From CALNYS01 sp942490855 (GTDB taxonomy: Bacteria; Planctomycetota; Phycisphaerae; Phycisphaerales; UBA1924): DNA of 64,000 nucleotides. This document shows positions 15,956 through 24,426 of the stretch, piece after piece. The translations under genes and the position numbers were made by a program. Within the stretch, counting starts at the first letter, position 1, and each line of letters begins with the position of its first letter. The DNA lies in the NCBI GenBank assembly GCA_942490855.1, contig CALNYS010000005.1, positions 248,001 through 312,000 on the forward strand, given 5' to 3'. Under the pieces are notes generated by a model, which was not told the DNA's origin, ran no database searches, and saw only the letters and a program-made list of their open reading frames with translations.

Positions 15956-17407
15956 TCACGCCGGCGCCGCCGCGAGCCCGCACGCCTCCGCGTACACCTT
16001 CGCGCACTTCTCCGCCGCCCCATCCCACGTCAGGCCCCGCACTTCAAACGCACCGTGGTCCCGCAGCGTCTGCGACAGCGGCGGGTGGCGAAGCACCGCG
16101 AGGATCTTGTCCGCCATCTCGCGCGTGTCCCAGAAGTCCACCTTCAGAGCGTGCGTCAGCACCTCCGACACGCCCGACTGCTTGCTGATAATCACCGGCG
16201 TGTTGTGGCAGATCGCCTCCAGCGGCGCGATCCCAAAAGGCTCGCTCACCGAGGGCATCACGTAGCAGTCGGCCATCTCAAAGATCCGCGACACGTCCCG
16301 CCCGCGCAAGAACCCCGTAAACAACACCTTGTGACCGATCCCGTGCGCCGCCGCCAGCTCGATCATCCGGCGCGCCATGTCGCCCGACCCCGCCACCACG
16401 AACTTCACGTTCTCCATCTTCTGCAGCACCAGACGCGCCGCCTCGATGAAGTACTCCGGCCCCTTCTGCATCGTGATCCGCCCGAGGAACAGCACGACCT
16501 TGTCCCGCGAACGCACCCGCGAGAGCTGCCCGAGCGACTCCGAGGCCTCCACCCCGTTGTAGACCACCTTCGCCTTGCCCGGCTCGATCCCGTACCGCGC
16601 CAGGCAGATCGAACGCGTCAGGTAGCTCACGCAGATCACCCGGCTCGCCCCGTGCATCCCGCGCCGCTCGATGTCGTAGATCGCCTGGTTCACGTTCGTC
16701 CCCGAACGGTCGAACTCCGTCGAGTGCACGTGAACCACCAGCGGCGTGCGCGTCAGACGCGAGATCGCCAGGCCCGCCGGGTACGTCATCCAGTCGTGCG
16801 CGTGAACGACGTCGAACGTCTCGTCCCGGCACGCCGACAGCACCAGCGCCGCGTACCGCGCCGCCGCCGTCATCACGTCGCCCGAATAATCGTCCCCGCC
16901 CTGCGTCAGCTCGCCCCCGCCAAAGCCCGCCTGCGCCGGGCTCACGCCGGCCGCGGCGAACGCCTCGTACACGTCCACGGACGCGTCGCCCCCGGGCAGG
17001 GTCTCCTCCTCGGTCCGCAAGCTCCGCAGCGTCTGCTCGCTCCCCGGGATCGCCTGCGTGAACTCCCCGTACACGCTCGGCAGCGACGCCGGGACGCCCA
17101 CGAACTTCAGATGCTGGAACTCCTCGTGCGTGCGCACACCAACCGTCGCCGGCGCGCCCGCCTGCTCGTGCCGTACCGTTGGCGATGGCGCCGGCGCGTC
17201 GCCCTCCGGCGCGGCCGCGGCCGGCCGCGCGGCCTCGGGGCTCACCAGACGCACGTGAGAGGCGTGGGAGGCGTCCACGGGTCGCGGCAGAACAAACGTC
17301 ACCTCGTGGCCCTGGGCATCGAGCGCGCGCGTCAGCCCGTAGCACGCGGTGCCGAGCCCGCCCGAGATGAACGGCGGGAACTCCCACCCGAGCATCAGGA
17401 TCCGCAT
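15956..17407 (-). CDS. Glycosyltransferase family 4 / glycogen-synthase-like protein
   Basis: The start ATG 17407 gives MRILMLGWEFPPFISGGLG, a typical GT4/GT5 N-terminus with the nucleotide-loop GGLG; the product is 483 residues. The N-terminal Rossmann half carries a disordered Ala/Pro-rich insertion (about 60-90) and continues with VVHAHDWMTYPAGLAI. The C-terminal half has VVYNGVE, VLFLGRITMQKGPEYFIEAA and the EX7E motif in SEPFGIAPLEAI. Members transfer glucose or other sugars from nucleotide donors, in glycogen, trehalose or surface-polysaccharide synthesis; the substrate is unknown here. It follows the 158-residue gene at 17424 by 16 bases, probably in one transcript. Confidence 0.88.
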   Translation of the reverse strand: MRILMLGWEFPPFISGGLGTACYGLTRALDAQGHEVTFVLPRPVDASHASHVRLVSPEAARPAAAAPEGDAPAPSPTVRHEQAGAPATVGVRTHEEFQHLKFVGVPASLPSVYGEFTQAIPGSEQTLRSLRTEEETLPGGDASVDVYEAFAAAGVSPAQAGFGGGELTQGGDDYSGDVMTAAARYAALVLSACRDETFDVVHAHDWMTYPAGLAISRLTRTPLVVHVHSTEFDRSGTNVNQAIYDIERRGMHGASRVICVSYLTRSICLARYGIEPGKAKVVYNGVEASESLGQLSRVRSRDKVVLFLGRITMQKGPEYFIEAARLVLQKMENVKFVVAGSGDMARRMIELAAAHGIGHKVLFTGFLRGRDVSRIFEMADCYVMPSVSEPFGIAPLEAICHNTPVIISKQSGVSEVLTHALKVDFWDTREMADKILAVLRHPPLSQTLRDHGAFEVRGLTWDGAAEKCAKVYAEACGLAAAPA

Positions 17408-17423
17408 TGCCAAACCGCCCCTT

Positions 17424-17900
17424 TTAGTCGTCGTCCTCGCCCGCGAAATCGCCCAGCGGGGCGAACGCCCGCTCGTAGGCACGCAGGCACGCCAGCAGCG
17501 TCTCGGCCCCCGCACCAGCCGGCGCGGGCGAAACAAACACGTACCGCATCTTCTCGTCCCGGAAATGCTTGAGCGTCAGCGGCCCGTCCTCGCACCCCAG
17601 CTCGACGAGCTCTTCGTCGATCAGCTCCTCGATCGAGTCGCCCGAGTTCATCAGCGTCGCCTCCACCGACTGGCTCAGCCAGCGGTCGGGCGTCTTCATG
17701 GAGATCTCGAGGCCCCCCTCGCCAGGGTCCACGCGGAACGCGGCGTCCACGTCCGTGTCGATGTACCGCGCCGCGAGGCCCTCCTCATCGAGGACGACAG
17801 ACGAAAACTCGCCAGTCGCGCGGGCCTGCTCGGCGATGGTCTCCAGCAGCGATCGGGTCTCGTCCGGGATCACGCGGGGCGTCTCCTGTGTCGGCGTCAT
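17424..17900 (-). CDS. Small conserved protein, possibly YbjN-like
   Basis: The 158-residue product is acidic and has no signal peptide or membrane segment. Its pattern of a strand-rich centre (FSSVVLDEEGLAARYIDT, AAFRVDPGEGGLEISMKT) with a helical flank resembles the YbjN/type III chaperone-like fold, but motif support is weak. It is the first gene of a two-gene unit with the GT4 glycosyltransferase (16-base gap), so it may serve that enzyme; this is inference from position. It is divergent from prmC with 61 bases between. Confidence 0.6.
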   Translation of the reverse strand: MTPTQETPRVIPDETRSLLETIAEQARATGEFSSVVLDEEGLAARYIDTDVDAAFRVDPGEGGLEISMKTPDRWLSQSVEATLMNSGDSIEELIDEELVELGCEDGPLTLKHFRDEKMRYVFVSPAPAGAGAETLLACLRAYERAFAPLGDFAGEDDD

Positions 17901-17961
17901 GCGTCGGGGCTCCTCGTCGGATCATAGCCATATCCCGCGCCCCCGCCGGTACACTCGCGTG

Positions 17962-18870
17962 ATGCCAGTCCCCGCGAACACGGCTCAGGGGCAGGGCCCC
18001 GCACGCTGGACCACCCGCGCCCTGCTCGCGTGGATGCGCGACGCGTTCACCAAGGCCGGGATCGACTCCCCGCGCCTGTGCGCCGAGATGCTCCTCGCCC
18101 ACACCCTCGGGTGCGAGCGCCTCCGTCTCTACATGGACGCCGACCGGCCCGCCACGCCGCCCGAGCGCGACGCGCTCCGCGACCTCGTCGGGCGCGCCCT
18201 CAAGCACGAGCCCGTGCAGTACCTCGTCGGCGAGGCGTGGTTCTACTCACTCCCATTGACCGTCAACCGCGACGTGCTCATCCCGCGCCACTCTTCCGAG
18301 ACGCTCGTCGAACTCGTCCTGCACCACGCCCGCGCCGAGCCCGGCTTCGAGCGTGCCCTCTTTGCCGACATCGGCGTCGGCTCCGGCTGCCTGAGCATCG
18401 CGATGCTCAAGAACCTGCCCGAGGCCAAGGGCGTGGGGGTGGACATCTCCCCCGGCGCGCTCGCCGTCGCCCGCGCCAACAGCGAACGCCACGGCGTGGA
18501 CACCCGCCTCGAGCTGCGCGAGGGCGACCTGCTCGCCCCACTCGCGGACCTCGCGGGCACGCTGCACTACCTCGTCTCGAACCCGCCGTACATCCCCGAC
18601 CACGAGTGGGACGACGTGGCGCCCAACGTCAAAGACCACGAGCCCGCCACCGCGCTCCGCGCCGGGCCCGACGGGCTCGACTGCGTGCGCCCGATCCTCG
18701 AGAACGCGCACACGCTGCTGCGCAAGGGCGGGCTGCTGGCCGTGGAGATCGCGGCCTCGACGCGCGCCCAGACGCTCGAGATCGCCCGCGCCAACGAGCA
18801 GCTGCTCGGGCCCCGGGTCGAGGACGACTCCGACGGGCTCCCGCGGGTGCTCGTCGCGACGCGGAAATAA
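17962..18870 (+). CDS. prmC: Peptide chain release factor N5-glutamine methyltransferase
   Basis: The 302-residue product (start ATG 17962) has the PrmC N-terminal helical domain (AGIDSPRLCAEMLLAHTLG, then EPVQYLVGEAWFY), followed by the SAM-binding core FADIGVGSGCLSIAML and the target-amide motif SNPPYIPDHEW. The NPPY signature is diagnostic of N5-glutamine methyltransferases, and the ALRAGPDGLDCVRPIL segment is typical of PrmC. The enzyme methylates the GGQ glutamine of release factors RF1/RF2. No prfA lies next to it, although in many bacteria the two genes are adjacent. Confidence 0.93.
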   Translation: MPVPANTAQGQGPARWTTRALLAWMRDAFTKAGIDSPRLCAEMLLAHTLGCERLRLYMDADRPATPPERDALRDLVGRALKHEPVQYLVGEAWFYSLPLTVNRDVLIPRHSSETLVELVLHHARAEPGFERALFADIGVGSGCLSIAMLKNLPEAKGVGVDISPGALAVARANSERHGVDTRLELREGDLLAPLADLAGTLHYLVSNPPYIPDHEWDDVAPNVKDHEPATALRAGPDGLDCVRPILENAHTLLRKGGLLAVEIAASTRAQTLEIARANEQLLGPRVEDDSDGLPRVLVATRK

Positions 18871-18876
18871 CCCTGT

Positions 18877-20574
18877 TCAGTCCGCCGGCGCGCCCAGCGC
18901 CTTGTGCACCTCGTCGAGGAGCTGCTGCGCGCGGAAGGGCTTAAAGAGCACGCACTGGAGGCCCTCCTCGCTCGCGCGCACGATCGAGTGGCTCGGGTCG
19001 TAGCCGAACCCGGTCATCAGGATCACCGGGGTCTCGTCGCTGGCGCTGCGCACCGAGCTGAAGACCTCGTACCCGTTGCGGTCGGGCATGTGGATGTCGG
19101 AGATCACGAGGTCGAACGCGGGCGCCTTCCCGCTCTTCCATTCTTCCACCGCGATGCACGCCTCGACGCCCGAGGGGCAGACGGTCACGCTCGCGCCGCG
19201 CCGCGTCAGGACGTCGGCGATGGTGTCGCGGATCGCCGGCTCGTCGTCCGCGACCAGCACCCGCGCGCCGCTCACTAGCGGGTCGTCGGCGCTCTGGCTC
19301 AGGACGAACTCGGCGCCGAGGATCGAACGCGGCCCCGCCGCCACCTCGCGCATCCGGTTCCGGATCGACTCCACGTCGTTGACGATCTGATCCGCGTGCG
19401 CCCGGGCCGCGGGGTCCACGCCCGCCTGCTCGCGCAGCCACTTGGCCTCCTCGAGAAGGTCCGCGAGCGGCGCCTCGATCTCCCCCTCGACCCGCCCCGA
19501 CACCGCCTCGTTGGTCGTGTAGCGCTCGACGACGAGGATGTCGAGGAAGTGGAACGCCAGCGCGACGTACCGGGCGAAGATCTCGAGGAACTGGCGGTCC
19601 TCCTGGCTGAACGTCCCCGCCTGGTCGCTCTCGACGTTGAAGACGCCGATGAGCTTGTCCTGCATCAGCAGCGGGACCGTCAGCGCCGAGCCGGGCGTCT
19701 CGATCCCCTTGATGTAGCGCGCGTCGTCGCGGACGTCCAGGCACAGGTAGCTCTTGCCCGACGCCGCGACGTACCCCGTGATCCCGCTGCCCTCGAGGGC
19801 CGCGTAGAGGTCGATGTGCTTGACCGCCTCGGGCAGCCCGCGCGACATCACCAGCTCCAGCCGGTTCGTCTCGTGATCGAGCAGGTGCACCGTGAAGTTG
19901 TCGAACTGCAGGAGGTCGTGCGCGTACCGCACGATCTTCTCCTCGAGCAGCTTCAGCCGGCCCGCGGCGTTGAGGTTCTTGACCGTCTCGACGTCGAGGC
20001 GCACCAGCTCGGCGCCCGCGCGGTCGATCGCGTCGATCTTCTGTCGCGCCCGGTACGAGCCCGTGATGTCCCACACCACCGCGATCACACGCGTCACGCC
20101 GTCGGCGTCCTCGTCGTCACGCGCGTACACCGGCGAGACGATCAGCTCGTAGTGGCGTTCGCTCCCGCCCTCGACCGTGAACTTCCGCCCCACCACGCCG
20201 GCGTCGGCCACGCTGAACGACCCCGCCGCCTCGTTGCAGCACGCCCGGCAGCGTTCGCGGGTGGATTGATCGAGCTCGAGGAAGCGGTCGTTCGCCCAGA
20301 CGAGCTCGCCGCCCGTGTCCACGACGCAGATCCCCTCGCCCACCGCGCCCAGGAGCGCGTGGTCGGTTTCCTGACGCAGCGCCGTGCAGAGCGTCGCGAA
20401 GGAAGCCGTGTCGAGCACGACCGCCCCCGCGTCCTCCTGCTTCATCAGACGCTCGATGTCCTTGGGAGAGGCCGGGACGATCTTCGCCTCGCCCGCGAGC
20501 GCATCGACCACCACGCCGGCGTCACCGTCCGGCGTGTGCGACACAATCACGGTCTGACGTTGCATCCCGGGCAT
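18877..20574 (-). CDS. PAS-GAF-receiver signalling protein without a kinase domain
   Basis: The start is placed at ATG 20574 (MPGMQRQTVIVSHTPDGD); ATG 20565 is equally possible. About 565 residues. Order: a degenerate receiver-like N-terminal region (about 1-75), a PAS domain (about 75-180; LLGAVGEGICVVDTGGELVW), a GAF domain (about 220-350; SALTVPLLMQDKLIGVFNVE), a helical linker, and a C-terminal receiver (about 440-560) with ADDEPAI, phospho-Asp in LVISDIHMPDRNG, and Lys in VLFKPF. No histidine kinase, GGDEF or DNA-binding domain is seen. The two closely spaced cysteines in RCRACCNEAAG of the PAS domain could bind metal or sense redox. It is convergent with prmC, 6 bases away. Confidence 0.85.
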   Translation of the reverse strand: MPGMQRQTVIVSHTPDGDAGVVVDALAGEAKIVPASPKDIERLMKQEDAGAVVLDTASFATLCTALRQETDHALLGAVGEGICVVDTGGELVWANDRFLELDQSTRERCRACCNEAAGSFSVADAGVVGRKFTVEGGSERHYELIVSPVYARDDEDADGVTRVIAVVWDITGSYRARQKIDAIDRAGAELVRLDVETVKNLNAAGRLKLLEEKIVRYAHDLLQFDNFTVHLLDHETNRLELVMSRGLPEAVKHIDLYAALEGSGITGYVAASGKSYLCLDVRDDARYIKGIETPGSALTVPLLMQDKLIGVFNVESDQAGTFSQEDRQFLEIFARYVALAFHFLDILVVERYTTNEAVSGRVEGEIEAPLADLLEEAKWLREQAGVDPAARAHADQIVNDVESIRNRMREVAAGPRSILGAEFVLSQSADDPLVSGARVLVADDEPAIRDTIADVLTRRGASVTVCPSGVEACIAVEEWKSGKAPAFDLVISDIHMPDRNGYEVFSSVRSASDETPVILMTGFGYDPSHSIVRASEEGLQCVLFKPFRAQQLLDEVHKALGAPAD

Positions 20575-20699
20575 CCGATCTCGGCTCTCTCGACCCCGCA
20601 CGATGAGTCTACTGTCGGTCGCGGGCGGGTCCAGCACGCAATCTTCCTTCAGAGGTCAAGCTGAGCGCGCACGCCCGCTTGGACCGATAGGCTGAGCCT

Positions 20700-21635
20700 G
20701 TGATCGAGGCGCACGGGCTTTCCAGATCGTACGGATCCTTCCGCGCACTCCGCGAAGCCGCTTTCACCGCGCGCACCGGACGCGTCACAGGCCTCCTCGG
20801 GCACAACGGCGCCGGGAAGACCACCTGCATCCGCCTCCTCACGGGCGAGCTCGCCCCCTCGGCCGGCCGCGCAACCATCTGCGGGCACGACGTCCTCGCC
20901 AGCCCCCGCGCCGCCCGCGCGGCCGCCGGGTACCTCCCCGAGTCCGCCCCGAGTTATCCCGAGATGCGGGCGATCGACTACCTCCTCCACCGCGCCGCCC
21001 TCGAGGGCCTCCCCCGCGCCCAGCGCCGGGCCGCCGCCGAGAGGGCCATCGAACGCTGCTGGCTGGGCGAGGTCCGCTCCAAACGCATCAGCGCCCTCTC
21101 CAAGGGCTACCGCCAGCGCGTCGGGCTCGCCGCCGCCATCCTCCACGACCCGCCCGCGATCATCCTCGACGAGCCCGCCTCCGGGCTCGACCCGGCCCAG
21201 ATCGTCGAGACCCGAAACCTCCTCCGCGAGCTCGCGTCCGACAAGGCGGTGCTCCTGAGCTCGCACATCCTCTCGGACGTCGAGGCCGCCTGCGACGACG
21301 TCGTCGTCCTCGCCCGCGGGCGCGTCCGCGCCGCCGGCACGCTCCGCGAGATCGCCTCGGGCTCGGCGCAACCCAGCGTCGTCGCGGAGGTCAACGCCAG
21401 CGCCGACGCCGCCGGCGCCCTCGCTACGAGCATCCAGGCCGCCGACTCGGCCAGCGTCGAACCCCGGGGCGACTGGACCCGCCTGACCCTCACGGGCGTC
21501 GGCGACGTCCGCGAGCCCCTCGCCCGCGCCGCCGCGGCCGCCGGGCTCCTCCTCCGCGAGCTCACCCTCGCCACGCCGCCCCTCGAACGCGTGCTCCTCG
21601 ACCTGCTCGAGCCCCCGCCGGAGGACCGCGGATGA
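20700..21635 (+). CDS. ABC-2-type transporter ATP-binding protein (GldA-like)
   Basis: The start is GTG 20700 (MIEAHGLSRSYGSFRALRE); 311 residues. Walker A is LLGHNGAGKTT, the signature region is ISALSKGYRQRVGLAAAI, Walker B is AIILDEPASGLDP, and the switch His is in LLSSHILSDVE. The C-terminal 90 residues are the variable domain seen in exporters of this class. It begins a four-gene unit with overlapping starts and stops (permease, GldG-like protein, DUF4340 protein). Together these resemble the GldAFG-like exporters found in many bacteria; in Bacteroidetes that set is linked to gliding, but here the cargo is unknown. Confidence 0.92.
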   Translation: MIEAHGLSRSYGSFRALREAAFTARTGRVTGLLGHNGAGKTTCIRLLTGELAPSAGRATICGHDVLASPRAARAAAGYLPESAPSYPEMRAIDYLLHRAALEGLPRAQRRAAAERAIERCWLGEVRSKRISALSKGYRQRVGLAAAILHDPPAIILDEPASGLDPAQIVETRNLLRELASDKAVLLSSHILSDVEAACDDVVVLARGRVRAAGTLREIASGSAQPSVVAEVNASADAAGALATSIQAADSASVEPRGDWTRLTLTGVGDVREPLARAAAAAGLLLRELTLATPPLERVLLDLLEPPPEDRG

Positions 21636-22354
21636 CCTCCACCCTCAGCGCCACCCGCGCCATCGCGCTGCGCGAGTTCGCCTCCTACTTCCGCGTCCCG
21701 CTCGGCTGGGTCGTCATCGCCCTCTTCACGCTCCTCTCGGGCGTGCTCTTTGCGATCACCCTCGAGCCCGGCGCCCCCGCGTCCCTCCGCGCCTTCTTCG
21801 GGCTCGCGACGTGGACCATGCTCTTTGTCGCCCCGGCCGTCTCCATGCGCCTGCTCTCTGAAGAAGCCCGCGCCGGCACGCTCGAGATCCTCACGACCTC
21901 GCCCGTCACCTCGGCGAGCGTCGCGATGGGCAAGTACCTCGGCGCCTGCGGGTTCCTCGTGGCGATGCTCGTCCCCACGCTCGTCTACGTCGGCGCGCTC
22001 GAAGCCGTCGCCGACCCCGACTACGGGCCCGTCCTCTCGGGCTACCTCGGGCTGCTGCTCTCGGGGATGGTCTACCTCGCCGTCGGGCTGCTCGCCTCGG
22101 CGCTGACCGCGAGCCAGACGTCCGCGTTCCTCGGCTGCCTCTTCACGCTGCTGCTGCTGCGGATCGGCTCGCTCCAGGGCGGGGCGCTCCCGGAACCGTG
22201 GAGCGACCTCGCGTTCGCCCTCTCGCTCGACCTGCGCGTCGAGGACTTCGCCAAGGGCGTGGTCGATCTCGGCGGCGTCGCGTTCTTCCTCGCCGCGTCG
22301 GGCTGGTTCGTCGCGCTCGCGGCCGTGGCGCTGGAGGCCCGACGATGGCGCTAA
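21632..22354 (+). CDS. ABC-2-type transporter permease (GldF-like)
   Basis: The 240-residue protein has six predicted membrane helices, starting with ALREFASYFRVPLGWVVIAL, the usual entry of ABC-2 permeases, and contains the conserved cytoplasmic motif SEEARAGTLEILTTSPV. It overlaps the ATPase gene by 4 bases (ATGA) and the next gene by 10 bases, so it is part of one translationally coupled export complex. Confidence 0.92.
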   Translation: MTSTLSATRAIALREFASYFRVPLGWVVIALFTLLSGVLFAITLEPGAPASLRAFFGLATWTMLFVAPAVSMRLLSEEARAGTLEILTTSPVTSASVAMGKYLGACGFLVAMLVPTLVYVGALEAVADPDYGPVLSGYLGLLLSGMVYLAVGLLASALTASQTSAFLGCLFTLLLLRIGSLQGGALPEPWSDLAFALSLDLRVEDFAKGVVDLGGVAFFLAASGWFVALAAVALEARRWR

Positions 22355-24426
22355 CCCCCGCCGCCGCCAAACGACGTTTCGTCCTGCGCAGCGCCGCGCT
22401 CCTCGTGAGCGCCTCGGTCCTCGCGGTCCTGCTCACGGTCGCGGGCGAGCGCTCGCACGCGCGCTACGACCTCACCGCGACGCGCCAGCACGCGCTCTCG
22501 CCGCGCACCAAACAGATCCTCGCCAGCGCCACCCGCGACTACGAGATCGCCGTCGTCGCCGACTTTGCCACCGTCTCGCCCTTGGCGCGCTCCGCGATGG
22601 ACGACGTGCTCAGCGAGCTCGTGAAGTCCTCCGGGCGGGTGCGCGTCACGCAGATCGACGCCGGGCGCCCCGATCAAGAGGCCGAGTTCGCCGAGCTGCT
22701 CGACCGCCTCGCCTCCCTCTACGCGGGCGACGTCGCGGCGCGTGAGTCGGCGATCACCGACGCCCGCGCCGCCATCGACCGCGCAACCTCCCTGATGCTC
22801 GACGCCTCGACGGCCCTCGGCGAATCCGCGTCCGCGCTCGACGCGACCGACCCCGTCCGCCAGCCCCTCGAAGGCCTCGCCGCCACGCTCCGCGTGCGCG
22901 CGCGCGACGGCGCGAGCGCCGCCCAGCAGATCGACAGCGTGCGCCAGCGCCGCCTCCTCGCGTCCGACCTCGCCCCCCTCGACGAAGCCATCACCGCCGC
23001 AGGCGCCCAGCTCGACTCGCTCGCGACCGACGCGTCGCTCGTGCTCGCCCGCGTCGAGGCCGCCGCGCCCGGGACCCGCGCCACCGGCGCCCTCGAGAGC
23101 GCCCGCGACGCCGCCGCCAGCGCCAGCGAAACGCTCAGCGCCCTCGCCCCCTCCGAGCTCTACGCGATCGTCCGCGCCCTCGAACGCGACGACACCGCCG
23201 TCGTTCTCTCTGACGCCGGCGCCACGGCAGTCTCCTTCTCCGCGCTCTTCCCGCCCGCCGACCTCGTCGCGGGAGACGACCGCGGCGTCGCCGAGTTCCG
23301 CTTCGTGGGCGAAGAGCTCCTCGCGACGGCCGTCGCCGCTCTCGAGAACAGCAACCGCCCCATCGTCGTGCTCGTCCACCCGTGGCCGGTCCGCCTGCTC
23401 ACGCCCTCGGGCGCGCCCAACCCGCAGGCCGGCCCACTCGCGATCGCCGGGCTGCTCGATCGCCTGCGCCTCCGCGGCATCGACGCCTTCGAGTGGGCCG
23501 TCGCCGAGGAAGACGCGCCGCCGACCCTCAGCGAGTTCGACCCCGGCGGCGAGCGCCCGATCGTCTGGGCCGTCCTCGGCACCGTCGCCAACGGGCCCGA
23601 GGGCGCGATCAGCAACGGCAAGCTCGCGACCGCGATCGAAGAACTCCTCGGCGCGGGCGAAGCGCTCCTGCTCTCCTACTCCCCGTCCACCCTCCCCGGC
23701 GCCGGTTCGCCCGACCTGCTCACCAAGCCCCTCGCCCCGCTCGGCGTCACGCTCGACACCGGACGCCCCCTGCTCCGCGCCGTGCGCACGCCCCAGGGCG
23801 ACAGCGCCGACCCCGGCTTCACCCTCTCGGCGAGCACGGGCGACCACCTCATCGCCCAGTCCATCGACGGGCTCACCGCTCGCTTCGGCTGGCTCTCGCC
23901 CATCGACCTCGACCCCGCGCCCGGCGTGAACGCCTCAGCGCTCTACGAGATCAGCGGCGACGACGTGTGGGCCGAGTCGCAGTGGACCGACCTCTGGTCG
24001 AGCTCCCAGAACGCCCGCCGGCGCCTCGCGACGCCGACACCCACGCCGGGCCTCGACGACAGCGACGGCCCGTGGACGATCGCCGCGACCCTCGAGCGCG
24101 CCTCGCCGAGCGAACCCGGCGAGCTCCAGCGCGTCGTCGTCGTCGGCGCGACCGCGTGGTTCTTCGACGCCTCGATCCTCCCGGCGCGCCGCGTGGACGG
24201 GCGCGTCGCCGCCGCGTTCCCCGGAAACGGCGAGCTCTTCGACGCCAGCGTCGCGTGGCTCAGCGGGCAGGACCACCTCATCGCCCCGGGCGCCGTCGCG
24301 CGCGACATCCCCCGCGTCCGATCCATCCAGCCCGGCGCCCTCACGCTCCTGCGCTGGGCGCTGGCGCTGGGGCCGGCGTTCGCGGTGCTGCTCATCGGCG
24401 CGGCTGTTCGTATGATCCGAGGATGA
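22345..24426 (+). CDS. GldG-like auxiliary protein of the ABC-2 exporter
   Basis: The start ATG 22345 (MALTPAAAKRRFVLRSAAL) overlaps the permease by 10 bases; the product is 693 residues. An N-terminal membrane helix (SAALLVSASVLAVLLTVAGE) is followed by YDLTATRQHALSPRTKQIL, the hallmark of the GldG/ABC_transp_aux family, then a long extracytoplasmic part with a helical coiled segment (about 120-270) and a second alpha/beta region. A second membrane helix lies at the C-terminus (LRWALALGPAFAVLLIGAAV). The family assists an ABC-2 exporter, with most of the chain outside the membrane; its exact role is not known. Confidence 0.88.
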   Translation: MALTPAAAKRRFVLRSAALLVSASVLAVLLTVAGERSHARYDLTATRQHALSPRTKQILASATRDYEIAVVADFATVSPLARSAMDDVLSELVKSSGRVRVTQIDAGRPDQEAEFAELLDRLASLYAGDVAARESAITDARAAIDRATSLMLDASTALGESASALDATDPVRQPLEGLAATLRVRARDGASAAQQIDSVRQRRLLASDLAPLDEAITAAGAQLDSLATDASLVLARVEAAAPGTRATGALESARDAAASASETLSALAPSELYAIVRALERDDTAVVLSDAGATAVSFSALFPPADLVAGDDRGVAEFRFVGEELLATAVAALENSNRPIVVLVHPWPVRLLTPSGAPNPQAGPLAIAGLLDRLRLRGIDAFEWAVAEEDAPPTLSEFDPGGERPIVWAVLGTVANGPEGAISNGKLATAIEELLGAGEALLLSYSPSTLPGAGSPDLLTKPLAPLGVTLDTGRPLLRAVRTPQGDSADPGFTLSASTGDHLIAQSIDGLTARFGWLSPIDLDPAPGVNASALYEISGDDVWAESQWTDLWSSSQNARRRLATPTPTPGLDDSDGPWTIAATLERASPSEPGELQRVVVVGATAWFFDASILPARRVDGRVAAAFPGNGELFDASVAWLSGQDHLIAPGAVARDIPRVRSIQPGALTLLRWALALGPAFAVLLIGAAVRMIRG

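Noticed and set aside
15521..17572. A 683-codon plus-strand frame across lipB and the glycosyltransferase gene
   Set aside because: It covers two well-supported minus-strand genes and their intergenic hairpin; the product is Arg/Pro/His-rich without domains.
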